Positions 11,902-22,835 of a DNA stretch of 64,000 bases are shown piece by piece; the first letter of the stretch is position 1, and each line of letters opens with the position of its first letter. Origin of the DNA: Ananas comosus (Eukaryota; Streptophyta; Magnoliopsida; Poales; Bromeliaceae); the NCBI RefSeq assembly GCF_001540865.1, contig NC_033625.1:11568717-11632716 (forward strand), in the 5' to 3' direction. Position numbers and translations under genes: made by a program. The notes below the pieces were generated by a model, which did no database searches, was not told the DNA's origin, and saw only the letters and a program-made list of their open reading frames with translations.

Positions 11902-12061
11902 ATAGCCATCTATATATAGGCATAAATCAAAATCCTAATAACAATAATTGAACCAAATTTAAACTTATCTCTTATGTCTAATCAACAAAATATTAAGAGA
12001 TAAACTTGACAGAAATAAATCTAAACTAATCAAAAATATTGGGTTACTTATCAAAATCCTC

Positions 12062-12940
12062 CATTAACCCAATTTTTCGATGTAAGCGGCTTCGTAAATA
12101 TATCACTTGATTCTCGTTTCTACAAAAGTGTAGTTCGATCTCGTTCTTCTTCACACAAGTTCTCAAATATAATGATAACGGACTTCAATATGTTTACATC
12201 TTTCATGAAAAATTAGATTTTTTGCGATTGCTGTAGCCTAGCTATTATCACAAAATATTTTTGTAGGTGCCTTTTGACTTTCACCAAATTCTTCGAGAAC
12301 TCTTCTAAGCCAAATTGCTTGTATAGCGCTTGTTGACGCCGCCACATATTCGGCTTATGCTGTCGAGAGATTTACGATATCATGTTTCTTCGATGACCAT
12401 GTGAATGCGCCGCTTGCAAGAAAAAATACGTTGCCTGATGTGCTTTTCCGTTCTTATATGTTGTCTGCCCAATCGCTATCAGTGAGTCCGATTAGTTCGG
12501 ATTTGCCACCGTAAGCGTAAAAAATACTATAGTTAACCATTCCTTTTATATAGCGTAAAATACGCTTTGCTGCCCGTAGATGCATCTAAATCGGCTTTTC
12601 CATATATCTGCTGATCAACCCAACACCATAGGCTATGTCAGGTCTAGTTGCGGTTGAGTAGTGCAGGCTACCCACCAACTGTTTGAAATATGTAGGATTA
12701 ACGAGCTTTCCATCTCCTTTCTTGTTGAGCTTTAATCCAATCTCTACTGGGGTAACGACCGGTTTACAATCCACCATCCAAAACTTTTCAAGTATTTCTC
12801 CTGTATATTTCTTTTGAGAAATAAAATACTTTGATTTTTTTGTGAAACTTCGATGCCCAGATAATAAGCTATATAGCCCATATCGGTCATCTCAAACTCA
12901 TTAGTCATGCTCTTTTTAAATTCATCAAATCATAACAGAT
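12062..12940 (-). pseudogene. Copia reverse transcriptase C terminus and RNase H, broken
   Basis: Reading the minus strand from 12940 gives typical Ty1/Copia RT end motifs: MTDMGYIAYYLGIEV, then PVVTPVEIGLKL, YFKQLVGSLHY and TRPDIAYGVGLISRYM. RNase H motifs follow: GLTDSDWADN, STSGNVFFLASGAFTWSSKK, AEYVAASTSAIQAIWLR and IFCDN. Several in-frame stops interrupt it, for example before AEYVAA and after DSDWADNI. The encoded enzyme would copy element RNA in the particle. This copy is inactive and lacks the protease, integrase and most of the polymerase. Confidence 0.93.
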
Positions 12941-13499
12941 GATAAATCCAATTTTACTTTGGATAATTACATATCCTAATCATAATCAAATAAAAAATTT
13001 AAACTTATCTATAACTATATTTTAATTAAGTTTGAATTATTATTTCCAACATCCTCCCTTAATCCAAACCTCATCTCCAACTTACAAATTCCGTGAAACG
13101 CGCACTTTGATTTTGCAATCTATGTTGCTGTTGTTGTCGTCGTGTTTGAGTTATGCAACATGACGCATGTCCAATGATGTTGCCATGCACGAAATTTTTG
13201 CCATCTGTAGTTGTGATTATTCACATCATCCTTATAGATATGTGAATTCCTGCAAATATCTTGAAAAACATGTATTTTTGAAAAAATTGCATCGATATGA
13301 ATTTTGTAATTTTGTAGTAGACGAGGAAAGTCTAATCGACACGGATGTTTGTTCGATACATTGATCTCGTATGAATTTTCATGTGCTTTCTACTTTCGTA
13401 AGTCTAATTTGTGATTTGCATCTTCGATCACATCAAAATAATGGTAAACTTCCTTCCTACTTTGCTGTATAATTTCTTTATCAATAGAAATTTTTTCAA

Positions 13500-14010
13500 T
13501 CATATTATCATAGTGAACTTTCTCGTCGATCTAAGCTGCACCGTTTTGATCATCAATATACTCTGCACGAATATGATCTTCTTCATAATTTGATAAAATT
13601 TTTCTTTCCAAATTGGGGTTTCTGTATTTTCGCTGTTAGGTTGAATTTTTTCTTCTTTTTGAATTTCATTCTCTTCCTGCAAATATTCTCCTCCAATTTT
13701 CGATAGCATTTTGCACGCTTCTCGTATCGTCTTTATCGTTAAAATTTTTTCAACGAACGATAGATCCACTGCTTGAAAAATATATGATAAAACTTCTCTA
13801 TCTCCTTTTCTCAATTCTTATTTACCAAATTCTTTTCATAATTTTCATTCTCTACTACATCCCATAAATCTTGAGATTCTAAAAAATATCGAATGATGAT
13901 TTTTCATCGTTTAAAGTCCGTTCCATCAAATTTTGGTAAGAAATGTTGAATAAACCAATTATCTAAATCCATAACAAAAACTTGAAAATCTGAAAAATAA
14001 GTTTTAGATT
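13500..14010 (-). pseudogene. Copia gag remnant (DUF4219/UBN2 type)
   Basis: On the minus strand the order is PKFDGTDFKR, then YFLESQDLWDVVE, then DREVLSYIFQAVD and TIREACKMLSK. These are landmarks of Copia gag proteins that start with a DUF4219 segment followed by UBN2. In-frame stops occur after DFKR and near 13818. The order relative to the primer site (14499) and the pol fragment is correct. Confidence 0.8.
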
Positions 14011-14498
14011 TGTACCTTTCAGTTTGGATGATATCCTTAGTTCATCGAGATCTCGGCGAATTTTCTGTACTTCGGCTTGCTTGCCTAGCCCTCCTGGCTA
14101 TCTGGTCAAGTCTTCTTGGATCACTTCACGAGCTCTCCTTACTCTCTTTTCTTCAAGCGTCGCAACCACCTGCTATCGTGTGTTGTGCCGAGGCCAACTT
14201 CTTCAAAGCAATTCATTCGCCTTGGGTTCACCTGAACGTCACCTTCATTGATCAAACAAGGCCCAAGTTCGAATTCTATTTGATTCACATTTCCAACTAA
14301 GTTTATTTCTAAATGAAATAAACGAAGGGAATAGCATGCTACCTATCTCTCAAAAAAAAAGAAACTACAAGTCGCTTGACTTTGACGTAGCTATTCGGTA
14401 CATTGGATTTATATTCTTTTCGAATATATTAATTGTCATCTGGTTTATAAGTCATATGTTACTTTGCGGCCCTGATACCAATTGCAGAAGCGTGATTT

Positions 14499-14510
14499 GC
14501 TCTAATACCA
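14499..14510 (-). other. Primer binding site of Copia element
   Basis: GCTCTAATACCA is one base off the reverse complement of the tRNA-Met primer site and is two bases from the LTR start. Confidence 0.75.
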
Positions 14511-14512
14511 CT

Positions 14513-14748
14513 TGTTGAAAGGAGAAGAGTATAAAACTAAATCTTTATTAAATATTCTTGGACTAATTTCGATGGTGGATAATTTTTCATGCATTTACAG
14601 CCGTCTATATATAGGTATAAATCAAAATCCTAATAACAATAATTGAACCAAATTTAAACTTATTTCTTATGTCTAATCAACAAAATATTAAAAGATAAAC
14701 TTGACATAAATAAATCTAAACTAATCAAAAATATTGAGTTACTTATCA
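14513..14748 (-). mobile_element. Copia LTR (5' LTR of the minus-strand element)
   Basis: It runs TGTTGAAAGG to GTTACTTATCA, 236 bp, and aligns with the split LTR at 8996-12053. It is shorter because of deletions in its left half. Its intact GCATTTACAGCC is the empty-site counterpart of the solo LTR insertion. Confidence 0.8.
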
Positions 14749-15343
14749 ACAAATAAGAGTTAAAAAAAAAAAAAAAAAAGCTACATTTATATGTTTCAAA
14801 AACCGTGTATATCTTACATTCTCTCATCCTAAGGTTTTATATAATTTAAAATTTTTGTATTTAAAATAAGGAGAGACCCCTGAAGTGTAGGCTATTTTTT
14901 TTATATATTTATTTTAGTAATTAAGTTTCCTTTAACTTCTATTTTTTAAAATAAAAATATTGTTAAAGTTTATGCCTCAATTAGCTAATACCAATTAAGT
15001 AAATCGAGTCTAAAGTATTAAATTTGATAAAAATCGTCAATTGTTTTAGTTAAGGTTAAAATTACTTGATTCTAAAAGATCAAAAGTTGAAGTTATCTCA
15101 ATAAAAATAAAAATATAAAAAAAATATATATAGTTAAGAGGGCTAATTAATAAATTGCCTAATGTTGAGGGGCCTTCATACATTTTTACCAAAATAATAT
15201 AATATATACTAATTAAAGACATCTCGGGAGGCGAGGTTTGCATTGAGAAATAAGTGGCATGAGAATAAATGAGATCTCATTCCGAAAATTTTGGTTTACC
15301 TCTAAATTTTCTTAGACATATTTTTGGTATAATATAAATTGAA
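14749..15343. other. AT-rich intergenic DNA
   Basis: No gene or structured repeat seen. Confidence 0.4.
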
Positions 15344-15698
15344 GGATAAACTTTAAATACCATTCACGTGGTTTCAAACTTTTTTACTTTAATACCATGT
15401 AGTTTAAAGTGTATTAATTTAGTATTATGTTGTTTCATTTTTCTCTTTTCGTCAGCCCTCTGCTAACATTTCATTAAATCGTGTACAAAAAACTTCAGAT
15501 ACTCTACCTAAGTTCATCGAATATTCACTTTAGTACTTTTTAGTTTTAACTTTATTACTGATTAACGAAAAAAAATTAGTGGAGGGATAATAAAAAGAAT
15601 AAAATGAAACCATAAGGTACGAAAGTGATATATTTTAAACTATAGGGTACTAAAGTGAAAAAGTACGAAACTATTGGGATGGTATTTGAAGTTTTTTC
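15344..15698. mobile_element. MITE with long terminal inverted repeats
   Basis: The first ~90 bp (TTTAAATACCATTCACGTGG, then TTTACTTTAATACCATGTAG) are mirrored by the last ~90 bp read in reverse (TTCAAATACCATCCCAATAG, then TTCACTTTAGTACCCTATAG). Flanks AAATTGAAG and AGATTGAAA may be a decayed 9-bp target duplication, which would fit a Mutator-like origin. No coding capacity. Confidence 0.65.
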
Positions 15699-16545
15699 TA
15701 GATTGAAAGATACTTTACTTGTCATTCCTTGCGTTAGATTTAATATGACAAAATTAATATATTCTAAATATGCATTAAATAAAATTTTGAGAACGTGCGC
15801 TTTCTATTGATAAATAAAAAAAAAAAAATAAAGGAATGAGATTTTTCGAAGTAAAATGATATTCAATCTAAAAAGATGGACAATTTTGAAAACAAAAAAT
15901 AACAAAACTTTCACTTTTATAAATAGTGTAGAGACTTTTTTTTTTTTTTTTTTTCCTTCCAACACAGGAGGCTCTATAAAAGGCTTGTTGTTTTCACAGG
16001 ATCTTAAACATCTCGTTGGATGTTTTAATCATCTAAACTATGATGGTTTGGTATATTTTTATAAGGCGCGGATATATGTAAATTATAAGCCTAATATTAA
16101 AAATTGTGTTTTATTGTAAATATATATATATTGCTCAAAATCCGTTTGTTATTGAAGTTTCTCTAGCGCTGCACGTACGGAAATAAATAGAATATTTTTT
16201 TATCATATTTTTTTCATCTTAAAAAAAATCGCTATCTACTAATAATTAATATTTTGTTAGACTTTTTGTTTCACCTGGTACTAACTACCAACACATAAAT
16301 AATGTACACCATCAAAGAAAGTCATTGTCGTTCCCAAATACTCCAAGAAGTACTGATCATCTTCTCTTCTCTACAAACTCTTTCCCTAAATTTCCACACA
16401 AAGGCCCACCATTGCCCAAATTTTTCTCATGCATTTCTTGTTTATTTCCTTAGCCCTTTCAATTAAGAAATGGATAATGTTGCTTATTCTTGGCCAAAGT
16501 AGGAGCAATTCTTGAAGTTGGTTTCACATTGGTGAGTTTAATTAT
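15699..16545. other. AT-rich intergenic DNA
   Basis: No gene seen. A frame at 15856-16119 contains a poly-T-encoded Phe run and no known domain. Confidence 0.35.
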
Positions 16546-17087
16546 AGAGTCCAGCTAGAATGCTCTTATAAGCATGGAAACCTACGTTCTTCTAAATTAT
16601 TTTCGATTATAAGACTTTTAAATCGATGATTGATTTTGTTAGCCTTGATCTAAAATATTTGAAATATCTAAACTATAAATTTTATGATTTTTCGATATTA
16701 TTTACATAGTGATCGAGAATGCTAAAAATCAACTTATTTTAATAGTTGATGTGAGTCGTTTACAAGTTTAATAGTGTACAATTATCAAAATTAAGTAAAA
16801 TTTTGATACAATACTCTTTATACTATGTAAAATAAGATCTATATCTTTTATTTAAAATTTTAGTGTTATCATTATTTTTTTGAGATTTTTATTTTCAGCT
16901 ATTGATTTTGAGTTCTTTTGATCACTAAATGAATAATATTAAAAAATCACGAAACCTATGTTTTAGATATTTCAAATACTTTAAATCAAGTCTAATGTAG
17001 CTTATCATCGATTCAAAAGCCCGATCATCAAAAATAATTTGGAAGTACAGAAACCTTCTTTCTTTTAAAATGACTAGCTCAACTCTT
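16546..17087. mobile_element. MITE with ~110-bp inverted ends
   Basis: The left end (AGAGTCCAGCTAGAATGC, continuing through AAATCGATGATTGATTTTG) is mirrored by the right end read in reverse (AGAGTTGAGCTAGTCATTTT, continuing through GAATCGATGATAAGC). The interior is AT-rich and non-coding. Confidence 0.7.
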
Positions 17088-17372
17088 GATTAATATATCT
17101 GATTTAAAATTTTAGTATTATATACATCATTTTTTTTGTGAGATCTTTATTTTCAACTTTTGATTTTCGTTCACTAGATAAATAATATAAAAATATCACA
17201 AAATTTGTAATTTAGATATTTTAAATACTCTAAAATCAAGTCTAATATAGCTGATCATCGATTCGAAAGTATCATCACTACAAATTTGTGACTGCTATTT
17301 AGTATCGGCAATGGGCTAAAACTAATTTAAAAGTATAGAGAACTTCGTACTTCTAAAAGCACAAGCTAAACT
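17088..17372. repeat. Partial second copy of the preceding MITE
   Basis: The stretch repeats the right half of the MITE, including TTTTTGTGAGATCTTTATTTTC, AATCAAGTCTAATATAGCTG and CATCGATTCGAAAG, giving a tandem partial duplication. Confidence 0.6.
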
Positions 17373-18045
17373 ACTCTTAATTATATATCATTACATACAT
17401 GTCCGCTAGTTTTCTCTCACTTGTTAAAATTAAGACCTCCACGGGCAGAGTGATGAGTCAAATACTAGATTTTTAGGCAAAGTATCAAAATTTAGGTTTA
17501 GACTTATTGATCTCATATTGAGCTAATTCTAACCTATTATTGACATATGTTTACAGTAATTAGCAAGTTGGACCTGTTTAAATTTTTAACTGATTGTTCT
17601 CTTTTTAAGCATGGCTGTTCTATTACCCTAGCTGGCCTATTTAAACATTTAAATATTGAGGTAGTTCATGCTTTAGAGAGCTCAAATGATTTTTTAAGTT
17701 CCATTACAAACAGTTTAAAGCTTAGGTACAGTCACGTTTCACTTGGATACAGTCACATTTCACTTACAAAAGAAAAAAAATCTTACAACCTTAACTTTAC
17801 CTGAATTGTAATTCATCATCTGCATTTTAAGATGATGAAATTTGCTTTCTAAACAATAGTTTTGTTGCACTACAACACGAAATATCATTTTTTATCAATT
17901 TGGCTTGATGTTTGTTAGTCGTGATGATCAAAGATAAGTTTTCGTAATTATTAGTAAATTTCAGGTCATAATTCTCAAATAGCAAAGTCCCAACCACTTT
18001 TATAATGAGATATAATCATTTTGTAGGTTATTTGTTGCCACTGTG
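17373..18045. other. Intergenic DNA, no gene recognised
   Basis: An 85-codon frame at 17547-17804 has no known domain and a short internal repeat (YSHVSLGYSHISL). It is not supported as a gene. Confidence 0.3.
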
Positions 18046-18434
18046 TTGGCAGGTAGGCCAGTATTTTACCCATATGATGGAGATCAGAGTTGGCCATATC
18101 ATAGTCGAGATCGGCGGGTGTTTTGTCTGAATGCTTTAAGTGAATTGGCTGCTTTTTTTCTTTCAGCTCAAACTTTTGGAGTAGTGGTTAAAGCCAGTGA
18201 TCCACAAATAACATTAGAGCAAGTCATGGATAAAATTTGATTCACGCATGCTACAATGTGTGCAGCTGCCAGAGGAGACTATTCGCAAGTAGGTCAGCAT
18301 TCTATCCATATGGCAAAGCAATCAAAATTCACAAATGTTAAGTGTCTATGCACTTTAAGTTAATTAGTTACCTCTTTTTTTCTTTTAGCTCGAGTTTTTA
18401 AAATAGTAATTATTGCCGATCCACATATTGCTGG
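18046..18434. repeat. Diverged tandem duplication
   Basis: Two copies (18046-18225 and 18288-18434) share GTAGGCCAGTATTTTACCCATATG against GTAGGTCAGCATTCTATCCATATG in shorter matching blocks. They also share TTTCTTTCAGCTC/TTTCTTTTAGCTC and GATCCACA. Origin unknown. Confidence 0.6.
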
Positions 18435-20430
18435 TAAAAGAAGTCCATCATTTACTCAAGATGTCATAATTAACTTTAGTATTAGTATGTTTCAACCTGT
18501 TCATTATTATGGTGATTTTTCGCTGTGTAATTGTACTATGACATGAGGTTAATGACAAAGATTAGTTGGGAAGTTCTACCATATTTTTACCCTTGTTTTA
18601 GCCTCTTTAGCGAAAAGTTGTTGTCTTTTATTATCTTCACCAAATAGAAAGTGGTTGAAGCAATCTTTTCTTCAGATATTAGTCATGTTACAACTACCAC
18701 TAGCTTTTAAGATTCCCTAAGCTTGGCATTATGAACCTACCCTAAATTCTGTAGGAAAACAATTTACCATATTTTATAATTAACTTTGGCAGTTTGGCAC
18801 TTCATGTTTCTCTTTCATTTGTCCTTTCCCTTGGTCTTCATGACTTGCTTATAGTGTGAGCAACTTTGGGATGAGTCCCATACTACCTAAAGAATTATAG
18901 GGGAATTAAACATGTTTAATGAAACATGTCTTTAATAATTAGCTTTGGTGTTATACTATTGGCTTGGCTGGTGAACTTAATATGAAGTTTTATTTAGATC
19001 ATCAAACTTCAAGTCATCACTACTGAGGTATTGAATTCGAGATTTTTTTTTTCCAAATTTTCTGACGAAGAGATGACGTAGTTGTTGAACTAATTTATCA
19101 TTCAAATAGTCTTAAGATGATGTGTCAGCTAAAAACTGCATCATTGCCATGCCATCTTTTGAATGTGCTCTTAAGAAAGTTATAAACCATTAGATCGAGT
19201 GACATTGACAAAACTAGAACTTATACTTCAGTGCTTTCATTGCAACAAAATTGGCGTTTGTCGACCAAATAAAATTTCAGTCATTAGTTTACCAATGCGG
19301 GAATAAATAGCTAGGAAGGATTCCCCTCCCTATTCAATCGACTCCAATTAAAGTGAAAAGCAAGCCCCAATTTGGGATTTTTAATTCAAAGAGATTACTT
19401 GTATTACTTTTATAATTGTTAGCCCTAAGTAAGCATGATTCTTTCCGATCCGATCTCTAATAAGGAATTGACACACTAGCTAAGCTTGAGTTTCTTCCAT
19501 AATTTGGCATAGTACACATAGCTTGTGATCAATTGATAATGCATAACCTTACTAGGCACTCCTATATATATGTAGGTCAATAGCTTTTCTTGCTTCAATG
19601 GTCTCCACCTTGCAATACAAAAACACCTCATCTAGACCTCAACCATACATTGTTAGGCTTAGTTGGCAACATCTCTATTAAGCTAATGCTAGGTGAGGCC
19701 CACAATGTTGTTCTCCTAAAGAAAATTATACTCTTTCTTTTTCCCGACGTGACGTTTTTCGAATAATAAACTCGAGATGATCTCATCCATTTCCTCTTAA
19801 ACTAGTACAATGAACGTCAATTTAGCAACCATATCTCTTAACAATTCCTTTGGATGACCCCACATAGATTAAAGCAATTAATATGAGTTAATAATTGAAT
19901 TGATATCTTATATAATAAGTTGTGAACATGTTAACAATCCAAGCAATGTGGGCATTAACTTTAGAATTTTGTCCTTCTTTTATTCCAAGTGACATTACCA
20001 ACTACATAAATTATTTAACTCAAAGATTGAGGTGGATTTCACTTGAAAGTCATATGAAGTGATTCTCTAGCATACTTTAATCTCGGATTTGATGTGGAAA
20101 CAAAAAACCTATGCCTTAGTCTATAGAGTCTAGAATGTCTAGAGTTTTATTAAAACATGTAATCTACTCCATCTCGTCAATTTACAAATTATGCCGAACA
20201 TGAATTATAATCGCGCGCGACGACAAATTCATGCATGTTACGACTACGATCGAGACACCTACGCATCTAGGTCTACGAAAACCAAACGGATTCGTCGACA
20301 AGTGTCGACGAACGAATGCACATGGATGTAGGAGATTGTCGAAGGGTGTTTAGACGCATGACTGGATGATCGGTGCCTGTTGTGCACATATGGTTATGGA
20401 TTTGAAAAGGAGAGGATATATTAATTAATA
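18435..20430. other. AT-rich intergenic DNA
   Basis: About 2 kb with no open frame over 60 codons of recognisable content and no repeat ends identified. Confidence 0.4.
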
Positions 20431-20523
20431 TGAGCACGCAAGTTCTATATAAAGGTGTCCCTTTTTAGATAATCTAACCTTTGCAAGTTTGGAATCCAAT
20501 TAATTTTGAAAATTTAAGAATTA

Positions 20524-20727
20524 ATGGCGTTTCGCCAAAAGTACGTAGTTGCGGTGAATCGAGATGGGTTTTGGATTCTTGAAACAAAGGTCAAAACTAA
20601 GCCCTTGGACGCGCGAGGATTAGCTGTATCTCCTCTATCTTGTGTGTTACAAGTAACCTGGATGTTACAAGTAACATCAAGGATTTGCATGCTAGTCTCA
20701 GTTTTATCTTTGCTTTGCTTAGCTTAG
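20524..20727 (+). CDS. Possible small ORF of unknown function
   Basis: A 67-codon frame starts at an ATG about 80 bp after a TATATAAAG motif near 20445. The protein has no recognised domain; residues 43-67 are hydrophobic (VTWMLQVTSRICMLVSVLSL). The final codons run into a (TTAGC)n repeat, which weakens the case. It may be chance. Confidence 0.15.
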   Translation: MAFRQKYVVAVNRDGFWILETKVKTKPLDARGLAVSPLSCVLQVTWMLQVTSRICMLVSVLSLLCLA

Positions 20728-20751
20728 CTTAGCTTAGCTTAGCTTAGCTTC
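20713..20751. repeat. (TTAGC)n short tandem repeat
   Basis: About seven pentanucleotide units. Confidence 0.9.
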
Positions 20752-20916
20752 TGGGGCAAGACTTAAATGGCACTCCATTTTTTTTGTCTCTGGGAAATGT
20801 ACGTATTTGGTTGCTATCAGCTGGGGTAGGCATGCATGTCACACCTGCGCATGCAGCCTCCAACTCTTTTGAATAGATGGGTTTTCTAATTAAGGGCATG
20901 TTGGACACAAATAATG

Positions 20917-20920
<4 letters not shown>

Positions 20921-20993
<73 letters not shown>
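20921..20993. repeat. (AT)n microsatellite
   Basis: About 36 uninterrupted AT units. Confidence 0.97.
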
Positions 20994-20996
<3 letters not shown>

Positions 20997-21608
20997 TCGA
21001 AATTTTTATTGTTGTGATTGTTGCAATATGAAAGTTTGTCGGTCGACAGCCCATCACAAGCTTCTCGACGGTTCTAACTTTTCAAGATATATAGTACACT
21101 TAAGAAATGAAATTTGAAAATTACATATTTGTCTAGAGGAATCCGGCTACTATGCTATCACACAATAGCATAAAGATTTTTTGTTTTTCTTTTTGAAATG
21201 TCTTTTTAATTTACTCAAAGAGCATATAAATGGTTATATATAAAGATTTATTCAAAAATGTCTGTCTACAATTATTAACCGTACTGCAGCTAAACCAACA
21301 TCTTGAAATATGATAGAGCGACTTATAGAGGTGGAATATATCACTTTGAAGAATTATGATCCTAGGAACCTTACATTGAACTAAAATCAAAATTTTCATT
21401 TGCACTCGCAAAAATAGAGTATAGTTTGTTCCGACGTCCAAATAGGTTTTAGCATATATGTGTGCACGTACGTCCCGGATAAGCTTTTGCAACAGTCGCA
21501 AGAACCAAATGTTAAATATCTTTCCCTTAATATGCATCAAAGACTCTGTAAATGCAATAATATATAATTTTGAGTGAACGATCAGTTCAACTCATCACTA
21601 ATTAATTA

Positions 21609-22034
21609 GGGCATGTTTGGTTCACAGGATTTACAATTTCCTCATAAAATAAGCTTTCCAGAAGTTATTACCCTAGAATGGAATTTTCAATATTGTAGGA
21701 ATATTTTTGTTTCACTCACATACTAAAACATCTAAGATTATATCATTTATGTGCTCAGTTCAACGTAAATTAATTGGAATATATTAACAAATTTTCTATT
21801 ATACCCTTATAAATGGAGCATTGACATTACATTGTTTTATGTCGAATAGGATAATAAATATCAGATTTTAAAGAGACATTTTAATAGTCCATGTAAATCA
21901 CAATTCCATATGACAAAAATAAAACAAAGACAGATGTTAGATTTAAATTCTCACGTTTTGTAAGCAAAACATAGAAAATCTCAATCCCTAACCCACATTC
22001 CTAATAATCTTAAAAATTCGAAGCAAACAAGGCC
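21609..22034. mobile_element. Tourist/PIF-Harbinger-like MITE
   Basis: The left end is GGGCATGTTTGGTTCA after TTA. The right end read in reverse is GGCCTTGTTTGCTTCG, preceded by TTT on that side. About 425 bp, non-coding. The end pattern fits Tourist-like elements; the target duplication is imperfect. Confidence 0.6.
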
Positions 22035-22718
22035 TTTTAGAAATCCAAATAAATAAAATTGTCTATCAGTGGTCATCTAATATGCTAACACTCACAAAAT
22101 CAATATAATCTTGTTTACACCTTAATAGCCGTTAGACTTGTTCTACACATGAAGGTTGAAAGCGCTTTTGGCCCCCGCAATAGTACTTACGACTCAGTAT
22201 AGCTACATGAAGCAGTTAGTCAGATGAAACACAAGTCAATTACACCGAATAAACAGATCACATAAACTATAAACTTGCATCTTTCTAAGATTAACAATCA
22301 ACAACGCACAGGAGAGACAAGGCTAGTGAAAATAGAGAGCACTGAAGACAGACAGGCATTATTTTCATTAACCACATATGAATAACACAAGCAGCAGCCT
22401 TTTCTGCAAAGTCTGACAGCCAGCTGAAAGAAGCCCATTTTTCAGTGATAAAACTCTTTTACTTGGCTATGCGACTACTTTTGCCTCATTAAGTCACATT
22501 TTATCCGCTAGAACATGCGCAACTAAAGCTCTTCTTTGTTCATGTTTGATCATGTTGATTCTGACTAACCTGAAGACATCTGCATCTTGCTAAAGTCACA
22601 AGCACGAACGCCGTCTTGAAGGAATATTACTGGATTATGCACTGCAACCAAGGCCAAGAATGTAGCTACTCACTTCCCTCAAAAGCAACCGAAGTGGCTC
22701 GGACGATCTCAAATGATC
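22035..22718 (-). other. 3' flank and presumed 3' UTR of the CRS2-like gene
   Basis: No coding frame. It should hold the 3' UTR and poly(A) site of the upstream minus-strand gene. A definite poly(A) signal could not be chosen. Confidence 0.4.
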
Positions 22719-22835
22719 TCAAACTTTGTGATGCTTGTACTTCTGAACCAAGTTGAATCTATCAATACTCGCATTGAAACCTTTGAGCACCAGAGTCCGC
22801 ACGGCCTCCAACCCTTGGTCTAGCGCGCTATTTAT
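22719..22835 (-). CDS. CRS2: CRS2-like exon 8 (terminal)
   Basis: Codes INSALDQGLEAVRTLVLKGF, then NASIDRFNLVQKYKHHKV and TGA at 22721-22719. The C terminus is full length for the CRS2 clade. Intron 7 is 950 bp. Confidence 0.92.
   Translation of the reverse strand: MNSALDQGLEAVRTLVLKGFNASIDRFNLVQKYKHHKV

Larger units (their letters stand above)
8996..12053 (-). mobile_element. Copia LTR, split by a Gypsy solo LTR
   Basis: The LTR runs 8996-9261 and 11902-12053. It begins TGTTGAAA and ends GTTACTTATCA. The second part aligns closely with the right LTR (14590-14748), including TCTATATATAGG and AATTGAACCAAATTTAAAC. A purine tract read on the minus strand (12054-12069) adjoins its end, marking it as the 3' LTR of the minus-strand body at 12054-14512. 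Confidence 0.75.
12054..14512 (-). mobile_element. Internally deleted Copia body
   Basis: The body lies between the purine tract at 12054-12069 and the primer site at 14499-14510. Only the pol 3' end and part of gag survive in about 2.5 kb, against 4-5 kb for an intact element, so a central deletion removed protease, integrase and most RT. The 12950-13490 interval has no recognisable motif. The 14010-14480 part is presumably the untranslated leader. Confidence 0.75.
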
